Source of the DNA: Paraburkholderia sejongensis | Lineage (GTDB): Bacteria > Pseudomonadota > Gammaproteobacteria > Burkholderiales > Burkholderiaceae | DNA length: 64,000 nt | Reading direction: 5' to 3' | NCBI RefSeq assembly: GCF_020880815.1 | Contig: NZ_JAJITD010000006.1 | Location: forward strand, 124,001-188,000 | Notes under the pieces: generated by a model | The model's input: only the letters and a program-made list of their open reading frames with translations | Databases searched by the model: none | What the model was told of the DNA's origin: nothing | Program-made: the position numbers and the translations under genes | Shown: positions 1 to 8,413 of the stretch, piece by piece | Layout: every line of letters starts with the position of its first letter | Position numbering within the stretch: position 1 is the first letter of the stretch

Positions 1-735
1 TTCTATCGGCAGATGGCGCCGCTGGTCGCGCAGCACGACGTCAGTTCGTTGCACAAAAGCGTATCGGCCGGCGAGGCGCTGCCCGATTCGACCCGGCGGC
101 TATGGCGCGATGCGACCGGCATCGACATGATCGACGGAATCGGCGGCACCGAGCTGATCCACATTTTTATTTCATCGCAGGGCGCGGAGATTCGGCGCAA
201 TGCGATCGGCCGCGCGGTGCCCGGCTATGTGGTGCAAGCAGTCGACGACGACATGCGGCCGGTGCCGCCCGGCACGATCGGCAAGCTCGCGGTGCGCGGG
301 CCGACCGGCTGCCGCTATCTGGCCGACGAGCGGCAACAGCGCTTCGTGCGCGACGGCTGGAATCTGCCCGGCGATTCGGTCTATCTCGACGCGGACGGCT
401 ACGTGTTCTACCAGGCGCGCGCCGACGACATGATCGTCTCGGCCGGCTACAACATCTCCGGCCCGGAAGTGGAAAGCGTGCTGCTGCAACACGAGGCGGT
501 CGCCGAATGCGGGGTGATCGGCGTGCCCGACGAAACCCGCGGCCAGATCGTGCGGGCCTTCGTGGTGCTCAATCCCGGCTATACCGCCGACGATAAACTG
601 GTCGCGCAACTTCAGGATTTCGTTAAGAATAACGTCGCGCCTTACAAATATCCGCGCGTCATCACGTTCGTCGGCGCGCTGCCGCGCACCGAAACCGGCA
701 AGCTGAAACGGTTCGAGTTGCGGATGATGGCGTGA
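1..735 (+). CDS. AMP-forming aryl-CoA ligase, 2-aminobenzoate/benzoate type (5' partial)
   Basis: This is the C-terminal 244 residues of an adenylate-forming acid-CoA ligase; the reading frame is already open at base 1. The enzyme would activate an aromatic acid with ATP and join it to CoA in the cytoplasm. Visible motifs in order are GIGGTE (adenylate binding), NLPGDS with the family Asp, the hinge ADDMIVSAGYNISGPEVE, and the C-terminal catalytic lysine in PRTETGKLKR. The family is usually 520-560 residues, so more than half lies upstream of the window. The spacing and the hinge sequence resemble benzoate-CoA and 2-aminobenzoate-CoA ligases rather than fatty-acid ligases. Its neighbours are indole-oxidation-type genes whose expected product is anthranilate, which favours 2-aminobenzoate as substrate; that choice is inference. 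Its stop lies 62 bases before the start of the next gene. Confidence 0.85.
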   Translation, partial: FYRQMAPLVAQHDVSSLHKSVSAGEALPDSTRRLWRDATGIDMIDGIGGTELIHIFISSQGAEIRRNAIGRAVPGYVVQAVDDDMRPVPPGTIGKLAVRGPTGCRYLADERQQRFVRDGWNLPGDSVYLDADGYVFYQARADDMIVSAGYNISGPEVESVLLQHEAVAECGVIGVPDETRGQIVRAFVVLNPGYTADDKLVAQLQDFVKNNVAPYKYPRVITFVGALPRTETGKLKRFELRMMA

Positions 736-797
736 CAGGCAAGCGCTCACGCGCCCACCTTTGGATCGACCGCAACACGTTATTGGAGACAAACCGT

Positions 798-2021
798 ATG
801 GCCGGTTCTTTCATCGAAATCACCGCCGAGGACGGCGGCCATTTCAACGCTTATGTCGCGCGCCCCGAGCAAGGCTCCGGCCCGGGGATCGTGCTGCTGC
901 AGGAAATCTTCGGCGTCAACGACTCGATGAAGGCGACCGCCGACCGCTACGCCGAAGAAGGCTACGTGGTGCTGGTGCCCGACCTGTTCTGGCGCATCAA
1001 GCCGGGCATCGCACTCGGCTACGGCGACGCCGACATGCAGCAGGCGCTCGGCTATCTGAACCTGTTCGACGCCGATCTCGCGGTCAACGACATCGCCGCG
1101 ACCATCGCGACGCTGCGCGCAATGCCCGAACACGCGGGCAAAGTCGGCACGGTCGGTTTCTGCCTGGGCGGCAAGCTCGCTTTTCTGGCCGCCGCGCGCA
1201 CCGACGTCGATTGCGCGGTCAGCTACTACGGCGTCGGCCTCGAAGACCTGCTCGACGACGTGCGCTCGATCTGCTGTCCGATGGTGTTCCACTTCGCCGC
1301 AAACGACGCGCACTGCCCGCCCGAAACGCGCGAGCGCATCAGCGCCGCATTGCGCACGCGGCCCCAGATCGAGCAGTACGTGTACCCCGATTGCGATCAC
1401 GCGTTCGCCGCGCCGCAGCGCCCGCAATACAACAAACCCGCCGCGATGATGGCGTACTCGCGCACGCTCGCGCTGCTGCGCAAGGTGCTCGGCCCGGTCT
1501 ACGATCTGAACGAGTTGTGGGAGGCGCACTGCTATCACGAGTTCGCGACGCGCGACGTCGACGCGGTCATGCCGACAATGGTCGCCGAGCCCTATGTGAA
1601 TCATGTGCCGACGATGACCGGCGGCGTCGGCCACGACCGCCTCAAGCGCTTCTACACGCATCACTTCGTCAACTCGAATCCGCCTGATACGAAGCTGATT
1701 CCGATCTCACGCACGATCGGCTCCGATCGTGTGGTCGACGAATTCATTTTCAGCTGCACGCATAGCTGCGCGATCGACTGGCTGCTGCCGGGCGTCGCGC
1801 CGACCGGCAAGTACTTCGAAGTGCCGATGCTCGCGGTGGTGTGCTTCCGCGGCGACAAGCTCTATAACGAGCACATCTACTGGGATCAGGCGTCGGTGCT
1901 GGTGCAGGTCGGGCTGCTCGATCCGACAGGGCTGCCGGTCGCGGGGATCGAAAGCGCGCGCAAGCTGCTCGACGAAACCTTGCCGTCGAATACGCTGATG
2001 GGCACTCAATCGAAGGTCTGA
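798..2021 (+). CDS. Dienelactone hydrolase/SnoaL-like fusion, IifA-type (copy 1)
   Basis: A 407-residue cytoplasmic fusion. Residues 1-230 are an alpha/beta-hydrolase of the dienelactone hydrolase family: QEIFGVN around E36, the nucleophile in GFCLGGK (C122), D169 in AAND and H200 in DHAF give a complete Cys-Asp-His triad. Residues 240-400 are a SnoaL/NTF2-like domain (NHVPTMTGG, HIYWDQASVL). The same architecture recurs at 7120-8364. From what I know of iif indole clusters, IifA is a cofactor-independent, alpha/beta-hydrolase-type enzyme that converts 3-hydroxyindolin-2-one to anthranilate; this copy could do that or act on a related ring. I chose the ATG at 798 because of the GGAGA eight bases upstream and because it aligns with the start of the paralog. 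A GTG at 732 overlapping the ligase stop would add 22 residues. It is probably co-transcribed with the ligase and the MFS gene. Confidence 0.85.
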   Translation: MAGSFIEITAEDGGHFNAYVARPEQGSGPGIVLLQEIFGVNDSMKATADRYAEEGYVVLVPDLFWRIKPGIALGYGDADMQQALGYLNLFDADLAVNDIAATIATLRAMPEHAGKVGTVGFCLGGKLAFLAAARTDVDCAVSYYGVGLEDLLDDVRSICCPMVFHFAANDAHCPPETRERISAALRTRPQIEQYVYPDCDHAFAAPQRPQYNKPAAMMAYSRTLALLRKVLGPVYDLNELWEAHCYHEFATRDVDAVMPTMVAEPYVNHVPTMTGGVGHDRLKRFYTHHFVNSNPPDTKLIPISRTIGSDRVVDEFIFSCTHSCAIDWLLPGVAPTGKYFEVPMLAVVCFRGDKLYNEHIYWDQASVLVQVGLLDPTGLPVAGIESARKLLDETLPSNTLMGTQSKV

Positions 2022-2032
2022 GCACGAGCGCC

Positions 2033-3526
2033 ATGACCCATTCCCTGCATGGCAAACGACGCTGGCTCGCACTGATCGTGCTGTGCCTGGGTGTGCTGAT
2101 GATCGTGCTCGACACGACGATCGTCAACGTCGCGTTGCCGTCGATCGCCGCCGATCTCCACTTCAGCGAAACCTCGCTGGTGTGGGTCGTCAATGCGTAC
2201 ATGCTGACGTTCGGCGGCTGCCTGCTGCTCGGCGGACGGCTCGGCGATCTGTATGGGCACCGGCGGCTGTTTCTCGGCGGCATCACGCTGTTTACGCTCG
2301 CGTCGCTCGCCTGCGGACTCGCGAACTCGCAGCTTCTGCTGATCGCCGCGCGCGCGGTGCAGGGGCTCGGCGGCGCGATCGTGTCGGCGGTATCGCTGTC
2401 GCTGATCATGAATCTGTTCACCGAAGCCGGCGAGCGCGCGAAAGCGATGGGGGTGTACGGCTTCGTCTGCGCGGGCGGCGGCAGCATCGGCGTGCTGCTC
2501 GGCGGACTGCTGACCAACCTGCTCAGCTGGCACTGGATCTTCCTCGTCAATCTGCCGATCGGCATCGCGGTCTATGCGCTGTGCGTCGCGCTGCTGCCGG
2601 CCGCGCGCGGACACGCGCACGGCGAACGGCTCGACGTGGCCGGCGCGGTCAGCATCACCGCGTCGCTAATGCTCGCGGTCTATGCGGTCGTCAACGGCAA
2701 CGAGGCGGGCTGGACCTCGCTGCAAACGCTGGGGCTGCTCGGCGTCGCGCTGCTGTTGCTCGCGGTGTTCCTGTTGCTCGAAGCGCGCGTCGAACATCCG
2801 TTGATGCCGCTGGGTCTTCTGCGACTGCGCAACGTCGCGACCGCGAACGTGGTCGGCGTGCTGTGGGCGGCCGCGATGTTCGCGTGGTTTTTTATCTCGG
2901 CGCTGTATCTGCAACGCGTGCTCGGCTATCGGCCGTTGCAGGTCGGCCTCGCGTTTCTGCCCGCGAATCTGATCATGGCGTTCTTTTCGTTGGGCCTGTC
3001 GGCGCGGGTCGTGATGCGCTTCGGGCTGCGCCGGCCGCTCGCGGTGGGCTTGCTGCTCGCGGCGGCGGGCCTTGCGCTGTTCGCGCGGGCGCCGCTCGAC
3101 GGCAGCTTCGTCGTGGATGTGTTGCCCGGCATGGTCCTGCTCGGCATCGGCGCCGGCGTCGCGTTCAATCCGCTGCTGCTCGCCGCAATGAGCGACGTGG
3201 ATCCGGCCGATTCGGGGCTCGCGTCGGGCATCGTGAATACGTCGTTCATGATGGGCGGCGCGCTCGGCCTGGCGGTGCTCGCGAGTCTCGCGGCCGCGCG
3301 TAGCGAGGCGCTGGCTGCTTCGGCGGATGCGACCGTCGCGCTCAACAGCGGCTATCACGTCGCGTTTCTCGTCGGTGCGATCTTTGCGGCCGCAGCGGGC
3401 GTGCTCGGTGGAGCGATGTTGCGGCCGGGGATGGCCGGTGGTCCGCCGCGGCAAACCGGGGAGGGGGTGGATGCGCGAACGGCCGAATCGTCGCGCGATA
3501 CCGGGGCGGCAGCGGAAAACGGCTGA
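2033..3526 (+). CDS. MFS transporter, DHA2 (EmrB/QacA, 14-helix) family
   Basis: A 497-residue inner-membrane protein with hydrophobic helices throughout, the length expected of 14-TM drug:proton antiporters. Family landmarks are LDTTIVNVALPSI in helix 1, the loop GGRLGDLYGHRR between helices 2 and 3 (motif A), and the glycine-rich helix 5 segment GGSIGVLLGGLL (motif C of antiporters). It follows the fusion hydrolase by 11 bases, so the two are probably one transcript with the CoA ligase. In this context it may export a toxic intermediate or by-product of aromatic catabolism, or import a substrate; the substrate cannot be read from sequence. The C-terminal 25 residues are polar and low in complexity. 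Confidence 0.88.
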   Translation: MTHSLHGKRRWLALIVLCLGVLMIVLDTTIVNVALPSIAADLHFSETSLVWVVNAYMLTFGGCLLLGGRLGDLYGHRRLFLGGITLFTLASLACGLANSQLLLIAARAVQGLGGAIVSAVSLSLIMNLFTEAGERAKAMGVYGFVCAGGGSIGVLLGGLLTNLLSWHWIFLVNLPIGIAVYALCVALLPAARGHAHGERLDVAGAVSITASLMLAVYAVVNGNEAGWTSLQTLGLLGVALLLLAVFLLLEARVEHPLMPLGLLRLRNVATANVVGVLWAAAMFAWFFISALYLQRVLGYRPLQVGLAFLPANLIMAFFSLGLSARVVMRFGLRRPLAVGLLLAAAGLALFARAPLDGSFVVDVLPGMVLLGIGAGVAFNPLLLAAMSDVDPADSGLASGIVNTSFMMGGALGLAVLASLAAARSEALAASADATVALNSGYHVAFLVGAIFAAAAGVLGGAMLRPGMAGGPPRQTGEGVDARTAESSRDTGAAAENG

Positions 3527-3619
3527 GCTCGGGTTCCGCTGCAATGGACCGCCACGCAGTCACGCATCGTGAAACCGGTACGCAATCGCGGCCATTGCCA
3601 GCCGGTTTATTTCCTTCCG

Positions 3620-4870
3620 CTAGGGCCGCCCCTCATCCGGTATATCCGCCGCCTTGCTCAGTTCCGCCATCAGGATTCGCGCGATCTCGTTCGCGGGCGA
3701 GCGGCCATCCGGCGCCGCTGCGGTCGCGGCCCACGTGACGATCGTCGTTCTGGTGGCCGGATCGTAGCCCATGAATGTATTGAAGCCGGGTATTTCTCCG
3801 GTGTGTCCATAGAACGTGCCGAATCTGGCAAGGCCCAGGCAGTAACTCGCGGCGTTCGGATTCGACGGATCCACCGACCGGCAGCTCGCGAGCCGTTGCG
3901 CCTGTAAATCAGCGTTCAGATAGCCGCCGCCCACCATCCGCTGCACGTACGCCGCCAGTTCTTTCGCCGTCGAAATGCCCGAGCCGGCCGTCCATGCCCA
4001 CGACGTATTCGCGGACGTCACATCGGCCGGTTGCAGCGTGCCGTTGTTCGCCGCCGCCTGCCGCGCGGGAGACAGTTCGTCGCTATCGATCGTCTCGACG
4101 TTGGTGCCCCACTGATAGCCATGCGGCGCCGGCGCGGGCAGCGACGTATCGTTCTGCGGCGGCAGGAAGGTCCCGGTCAAACCGAGCGGCGCAAATAGAC
4201 GCGCCTTGATCGCGTCGGCGGCACTCATCCCGGTTAGCTGTTCGATGATCAGTCCGAGCAGCACCGTGTTCGTGTTCGAGTAGCGGAAACCGGCGCCCGG
4301 TGCGAAATACACCGGCTGGCTGAAGCCGATGTCGAGCAGTTCTTTCGTGGTCCACACTTTGTTCGGCTGCGCGTCGAGCGTCTGATTGAACGGGAGGTTG
4401 GTCGAGTAGTTGTAGAGACCGCTGCGCATTTCCAGCAATTGCTCGATCGTGATCTGGTCGCCGTTCGGCACGTTCGCAACGTATTTGCCGACCGGGTCGG
4501 TCAGCGCGAGCTTGCCTTCCTGCACCAGTTGCAAAATCACCGTGCCGGTCCAGGTCTTCGTCACACTGCCGACGCGGAAATGCGCGTTGACCGGAATCGG
4601 CGTATTCGTGCCTCTCTGCGCGGTGCCGAACGATTCGAGCCAATCGCCATGCGGCGATTGCACGTACACGACTGCGCCGGAAGTCAAAGTATCGGCGAGC
4701 ATCGCGTTGATCTGCGGGCGTGCCTCTGTCGCATAGGCCGGCTCGTTCGACGTGAGGTTGTCGCCGCCGCAAGCGGCAATCGTCACGGCGACTCCCACGG
4801 CCAACGCGAGCCCATACATTCGTGCCGGGATACCGCGGGCTATCAACAGAACAAAGCGGGAAGTTGCCAT
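3620..4870 (-). CDS. Lipoprotein serine hydrolase of the class C beta-lactamase/DD-peptidase fold
   Basis: A 416-residue protein with an N-terminal hydrophobic segment ending in the lipobox IAAC (C34), so it is likely lipid-anchored on the periplasmic side. The penicillin-recognising fold is shown by SVTK (S102, K105), the Tyr motif RYSNTN, and HTGEIPG near the C-terminus in the place of the KTG box. This set is typical of the R61 DD-peptidase/EstB group, so it could be a DD-carboxypeptidase, an esterase or a peptidase rather than a true beta-lactamase. I prefer the ATG at 4870, with AGGGAGAG upstream, over an earlier in-frame start that adds 24 residues without a signal character. It sits on the opposite strand between two halves of the catabolic cluster, 99 bases after the TpsB-type gene in the same direction. 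No regulator is adjacent. Confidence 0.87.
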   Translation of the reverse strand: MATSRFVLLIARGIPARMYGLALAVGVAVTIAACGGDNLTSNEPAYATEARPQINAMLADTLTSGAVVYVQSPHGDWLESFGTAQRGTNTPIPVNAHFRVGSVTKTWTGTVILQLVQEGKLALTDPVGKYVANVPNGDQITIEQLLEMRSGLYNYSTNLPFNQTLDAQPNKVWTTKELLDIGFSQPVYFAPGAGFRYSNTNTVLLGLIIEQLTGMSAADAIKARLFAPLGLTGTFLPPQNDTSLPAPAPHGYQWGTNVETIDSDELSPARQAAANNGTLQPADVTSANTSWAWTAGSGISTAKELAAYVQRMVGGGYLNADLQAQRLASCRSVDPSNPNAASYCLGLARFGTFYGHTGEIPGFNTFMGYDPATRTTIVTWAATAAAPDGRSPANEIARILMAELSKAADIPDEGRP

Positions 4871-4969
4871 TGCGTTGCTCTCCCTGATCGTGGGATTCAC
4901 GTCTTGACGACACGTGCCGGCGGCCCGGACCGCATCGAACAACTATAGGACAGCAATCGCGCATCGGGG

Positions 4970-6724
4970 CTAGTACTGCGCGGTCAACTGAAATCCGACC
5001 GTGACCCGCGCCGTCGGAAAACCGGACGGCTTGTAGATCGGCGTGCCGGCAAACAGGTCATAGCCGACTGCCCCCGCCTTAGCTCGCGCACTTCCCTTGA
5101 TGCCGATTACCGCACCGGCCAGTTGCGTGCCGGCCAGATAGCCCGCGCTCGGCCCGAATACATGGCCATAGTCGTGGCCTGCGTAAAGCGCCTGACCGGT
5201 TGAACCGATCGGCAATTGCAACTCGTTGCGCCAGAAGAAACCGCGCTCGGCCGCGAGCATCGTTTCGCCGTCGAAACCGCGCACCGTGTAGCGGCTGCCG
5301 ATCGTCAGGTCGTCGATGTAGTTCAGGGTGTTGTTCGTGAACTGGCCATGCACGCTCGTCACGTAGCGCAGCGGCTGGCTCGCGATCTGGAACGGCACCG
5401 ACAGATTCGCGTCGAGCACGGCCATATGGAAGCGGTAGGTCGGACCATCCGGGTGGAGGTCGGGCGTCGCGCCCAGTCCGCCGATTCCCTGCCGGTAAGC
5501 GAGCGAGCCGTCGAACTGCGCCGCGCCGAAGTAGTGGCGATCGGTCAGCGCCGCCTCGATGAACGTGTTGTTGCGGCGTTGCTGCGGAATCGCGAAATCT
5601 TCGATGAAGCTTTCGCCGAAGCGCTTCATCAGACGGAAGTGCGCGCCGAGCACATTGTTCTGGCTGCGCATCAGCACCCGTTGCAATTTGAAGTCCACCG
5701 TCTGCGCATTGCCGCTCGCGACAAACGTCTCGTTGGCGCCAGCGATCTGCTGGTAATAGGTGTTCGTATACGCGGACAACGTGCCGGTCCAGTAACCCCA
5801 GGGGATCGAGTACGAACCATTCCAGCCATGCGAGCCGAGCGTCTTGTCGCCGAATTCCAGATCCTGCGTCACGCCTACGTTGAAGATGTCGTTCAGGCCG
5901 AGCGGGTTGTCGATACCGACGCTCAGGCTGCCTTGCAGTTTGCCGGTGGCGCGCGTGCCGGAGTTGTCGATGGATGCGACCACTGTCCACGGCCTCGTGC
6001 GTTTCACCGAAATCACGACGTCGCTTTCGGCGGGGACGTCGGTCGGCACGATCTGCATGTCGACATCCTGGCTCGGGACACGTTTCATCTGTTCGAGGCC
6101 CTGTTCGAGATCGCGCAGGTTCAGCAGATTGCCGTCGCCGGTGGGGAAGGCGGATTTCCATGTGCCGCGCGTGGCAGGATCGGCGAAGCGGACCTGTCTG
6201 ATCACGCCCGGCACGAGTGCGAATTTCATCGCGCCGCTCGACAGATCCTGCTCGGGCAGCAGCACTCGCGTCGTGATGTAGCCGCGACTCAGAATCTGTT
6301 GTTGCAGAGCTTTGGTGAGCGTATCGATACCCTGTTTGCCGATGCATTGACCGCGGTAATGGTCGAGCCATTCGCGCACGAACGCGAAGCGGTCTTGCGG
6401 GAGTGCCGACGCGCCTTGTGCCTGCACCGGTTCGGGCAGCGTCGCCGGAACCTCCAGCACGAACTCGTCGATCCGGAAGCACGGTGTTTCCGTGGGCAGT
6501 TCCGGCCAACCGGAAGCGCCTTGAACGGCCGAGCGTACCGAACCCGCATTGACCGCCGCGTCGCGTTGCTGCGCGTCGCGGTGTTGCTGAACCTGCCGGT
6601 TCTGTTCGACATTGGCGCGCGCGGCGGCGGCGGTGTCGGCAGGGGTGGGATTTTGCTGCGCGTTACAGGCAAGCGATACCGCGGCAGTCAGCGGCAACGC
6701 CGCCAGCCTTTTGCAGATTTTCAT
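4970..6724 (-). CDS. ShlB/FhaC/HecB-type TpsB outer-membrane transporter (orphan)
   Basis: A 584-residue outer-membrane protein of the two-partner secretion family. It has a signal peptide (residues 1-22), a Gln/Ala-rich linker (23-65), a POTRA region (about 80-240, with the segments PCFRIDEFVLEV and RGYITTRVLLPEQDL), and a C-terminal 16-strand barrel. The barrel carries the L6-loop motif VRGFDGE and ends in an aromatic residue (QLTAQY). Such proteins export one large beta-helical TpsA adhesin, haemolysin or CDI toxin. None is present: the upstream 395 bases hold no TpsA-like gene and the downstream gene is a serine hydrolase. The length matches the family and I see no frame damage. The partner may be elsewhere in the genome, or the serine hydrolase could be cargo-unrelated. 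Confidence 0.9.
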   Translation of the reverse strand: MKICKRLAALPLTAAVSLACNAQQNPTPADTAAAARANVEQNRQVQQHRDAQQRDAAVNAGSVRSAVQGASGWPELPTETPCFRIDEFVLEVPATLPEPVQAQGASALPQDRFAFVREWLDHYRGQCIGKQGIDTLTKALQQQILSRGYITTRVLLPEQDLSSGAMKFALVPGVIRQVRFADPATRGTWKSAFPTGDGNLLNLRDLEQGLEQMKRVPSQDVDMQIVPTDVPAESDVVISVKRTRPWTVVASIDNSGTRATGKLQGSLSVGIDNPLGLNDIFNVGVTQDLEFGDKTLGSHGWNGSYSIPWGYWTGTLSAYTNTYYQQIAGANETFVASGNAQTVDFKLQRVLMRSQNNVLGAHFRLMKRFGESFIEDFAIPQQRRNNTFIEAALTDRHYFGAAQFDGSLAYRQGIGGLGATPDLHPDGPTYRFHMAVLDANLSVPFQIASQPLRYVTSVHGQFTNNTLNYIDDLTIGSRYTVRGFDGETMLAAERGFFWRNELQLPIGSTGQALYAGHDYGHVFGPSAGYLAGTQLAGAVIGIKGSARAKAGAVGYDLFAGTPIYKPSGFPTARVTVGFQLTAQY

Positions 6725-7119
6725 ACGTGGACCAATTTGATCGTGTTGCGGACGGACAGATTCGAATTTGCTGAAGAACGTGTTTGGAATTCGCGCTAAA
6801 GATGCGTTGGAAAATCCGTTTATTCAGCTTCCCCGCCGCGCGTATTTAATGCCCCGAGAAAATAACGCAGAAAGCGAGTCGAAATGGTAAATAAATGAAA
6901 AACCAATGCGGAGAATGACGATAAATATGTAAATAGGACTAATCCGGTTGACGGAGATGATTTGTTTAATTGGAAGATCACCCCTGCTAACAGGATTGAC
7001 GGCGCCCTGACCCGAGGTTTTTGTATTCCGTGGATACCCGTTGAACGAATCGGATAGCCCGCTTTGTTTTGTCGCCGAACACTGGAGCCACTCAAGCACA
7101 CCGAAACAGAGAGGCTCTG
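6725..7119. other. AT-rich divergent intergenic region
   Basis: This 395-base gap separates the divergent TpsB-type gene and the second fusion hydrolase. Bases 6841-6960 contain only 45 G or C out of 120 by my count, far below the surrounding genes. Short open frames here have no homology-like features or good ribosome sites. It must hold the promoters of both flanking operons; the right end contains the direct-repeat motif annotated separately at 7022-7056. Confidence 0.6.
7022..7056 (+). promoter_or_regulatory. Candidate AraC/XylS-type operator upstream of the iif-like operon
   Basis: Two tandem half-sites, TGTA-N6-GGATA at 7022-7036 and TGAA-N6-GGATA at 7042-7056, are spaced 20 bases apart, one side of the helix. 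This resembles the TGCA-N6-GGNTA direct repeats bound by XylS-like regulators. The distal segment CGAATCGGATAGCCC recurs almost identically (CGAACCGGATAGCCC) upstream of the AraC-family gene at 12226-12240. It ends 63 bases before the ATG at 7120. That it is the operator of that regulator is inference. Confidence 0.5.
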
Positions 7120-8364
7120 ATGAAAGGACGATACATACAGATTCCGGCACCGGACGGCCGCGCGTTCCGTGCGTACCTCGCGAGGCCGGCGAGCGGCTCC
7201 GGCCCCGGCATCGTGTTGTGCCAGGAAATTTTCGGCGTCAACCAGACCATTCGCGACGTAGCCGACTATTACGCGGAAGAAGGCTATACGGTGCTGGCGC
7301 CCGACCTGTACTGGCGGGTCGAAACGGGTATTGAACTCGGTTATACGGAAGCCGATTTCGCGCGCGCGTTCGAACTGTATCGTCAGTACGACGAAAACAA
7401 AGGCGTTGCCGATATCGCCGCGACACTCGACGTGCTGCGCGGATTGCCCGAATGTGACGGCGAGACCGGCGTGCTGGGCTTCTGCCTCGGCGGCAAACTC
7501 GCTTATCTGGCGGCCTGCCGTCTGCCCGTCGCTTGCGCGGTCAGCTACTACGGCGTGGGCATCGAACGGGCGCTCGAAGAAGCCGCCCGAATCAAAGGGC
7601 GGCTGGTGCTGAACCTCGCCGCACTCGATCGCTTCTGCCCGCCCGAAGCGCAGCAGCGGATCGCGACCGCGCTCGCGGGCAATGACCACATCGATGTTCA
7701 TGTCTATCCGGGCGTCGATCACGCGTTCGCCCGCAACGGCGGCGAGCATTACGACAAACCCGCGGCGATGATCGCGCATGAGCGCGCGGTCGCCGCCTTT
7801 CGCAAGTCGATGGGCCCGTACTACGACCTGTCGGCGCTCTGGGACCAGCACCTCGCACACGAGTTTGCCACGCGCGACGTCGACGCCACGATGGCCACGA
7901 TGGTGGCCGAACCCTACGTGAACCATATCCCCACATTGACGGGCGGGGTCGGCTATACGGAGTTAAAGCGCTTCTACCGCCACCATTTCGTGCACGCGAA
8001 TCCGCCCGACACCGCCATTACGCCGATTTCCCGCACGATCGGCGCGACGCAGATCGTCGACGAAATGCTGTTCTGCTTCACCCATAGCACGGAGATCGAC
8101 TGGATGCTGCCCGGCGTCGCGCCGACCGGCAAGCGCGTCGAAATTCCTCTGCTCGCAGTCGTGAAGTTCCGCGGCGACAAGCTCTATCACGAGCACATCT
8201 ACTGGGATCAGGCCAGCGTGCTGGTGCAGATCGGCCTGCTCGATCCGCACGGCCTGCCGACCACCGGTGTCGATACAGCACGCAAGCTGCTCGACGAAAC
8301 GGTGCCGTCGAACACGCTGATGAGGCGCTGGCGAGACAGCGTCGCCGTCAACGACGCACGCTGA
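7120..8364 (+). CDS. iifA: Dienelactone hydrolase/SnoaL-like fusion, IifA-type (copy 2)
   Basis: A 414-residue paralog of the protein at 798-2021 with the same two domains. The hydrolase part has QEIFGVN (E36), GFCLGGK with C122, D170 in LAALD and H201 in DHAF. The SnoaL-like part runs from about residue 235, with HEFATRDVDATMATM and NHIPTLTGG. It heads the operon hydrolase, SDR, flavoprotein monooxygenase, flavin reductase, which is the order I know as iifABCD. In that pathway IifA performs the cofactor-independent oxygenation that yields anthranilate. The start at 7120 has AGAGAGG at 7108-7114 upstream; an in-frame ATG at 7069 lacks a ribosome site and would overlap promoter DNA. Assignment to indole rather than another heteroaromatic rests on gene context. 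Confidence 0.85.
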   Translation: MKGRYIQIPAPDGRAFRAYLARPASGSGPGIVLCQEIFGVNQTIRDVADYYAEEGYTVLAPDLYWRVETGIELGYTEADFARAFELYRQYDENKGVADIAATLDVLRGLPECDGETGVLGFCLGGKLAYLAACRLPVACAVSYYGVGIERALEEAARIKGRLVLNLAALDRFCPPEAQQRIATALAGNDHIDVHVYPGVDHAFARNGGEHYDKPAAMIAHERAVAAFRKSMGPYYDLSALWDQHLAHEFATRDVDATMATMVAEPYVNHIPTLTGGVGYTELKRFYRHHFVHANPPDTAITPISRTIGATQIVDEMLFCFTHSTEIDWMLPGVAPTGKRVEIPLLAVVKFRGDKLYHEHIYWDQASVLVQIGLLDPHGLPTTGVDTARKLLDETVPSNTLMRRWRDSVAVNDAR

Positions 8365-8413
8365 ACTCATACACACACCCCACACCAACTAACTCATTAA
8401 CGGAGACGCAATC

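Noticed and set aside
732..797. Extended N-terminus of the first fusion hydrolase from GTG 732
   Set aside because: The extra 22 residues do not align with the paralog and the ATG at 798 has a proper ribosome site.
3620..4870. Antibiotic-resistance beta-lactamase
   Set aside because: The penicillin-binding fold is clear, but the lipoprotein anchor and HTG in place of KTG fit the DD-peptidase/esterase group as well; resistance cannot be claimed.
5216..6799. A 527-codon plus-strand frame opposite the TpsB gene
   Set aside because: Arg/His-rich composition and complete overlap with a well-supported outer-membrane transporter; no recognisable domain.
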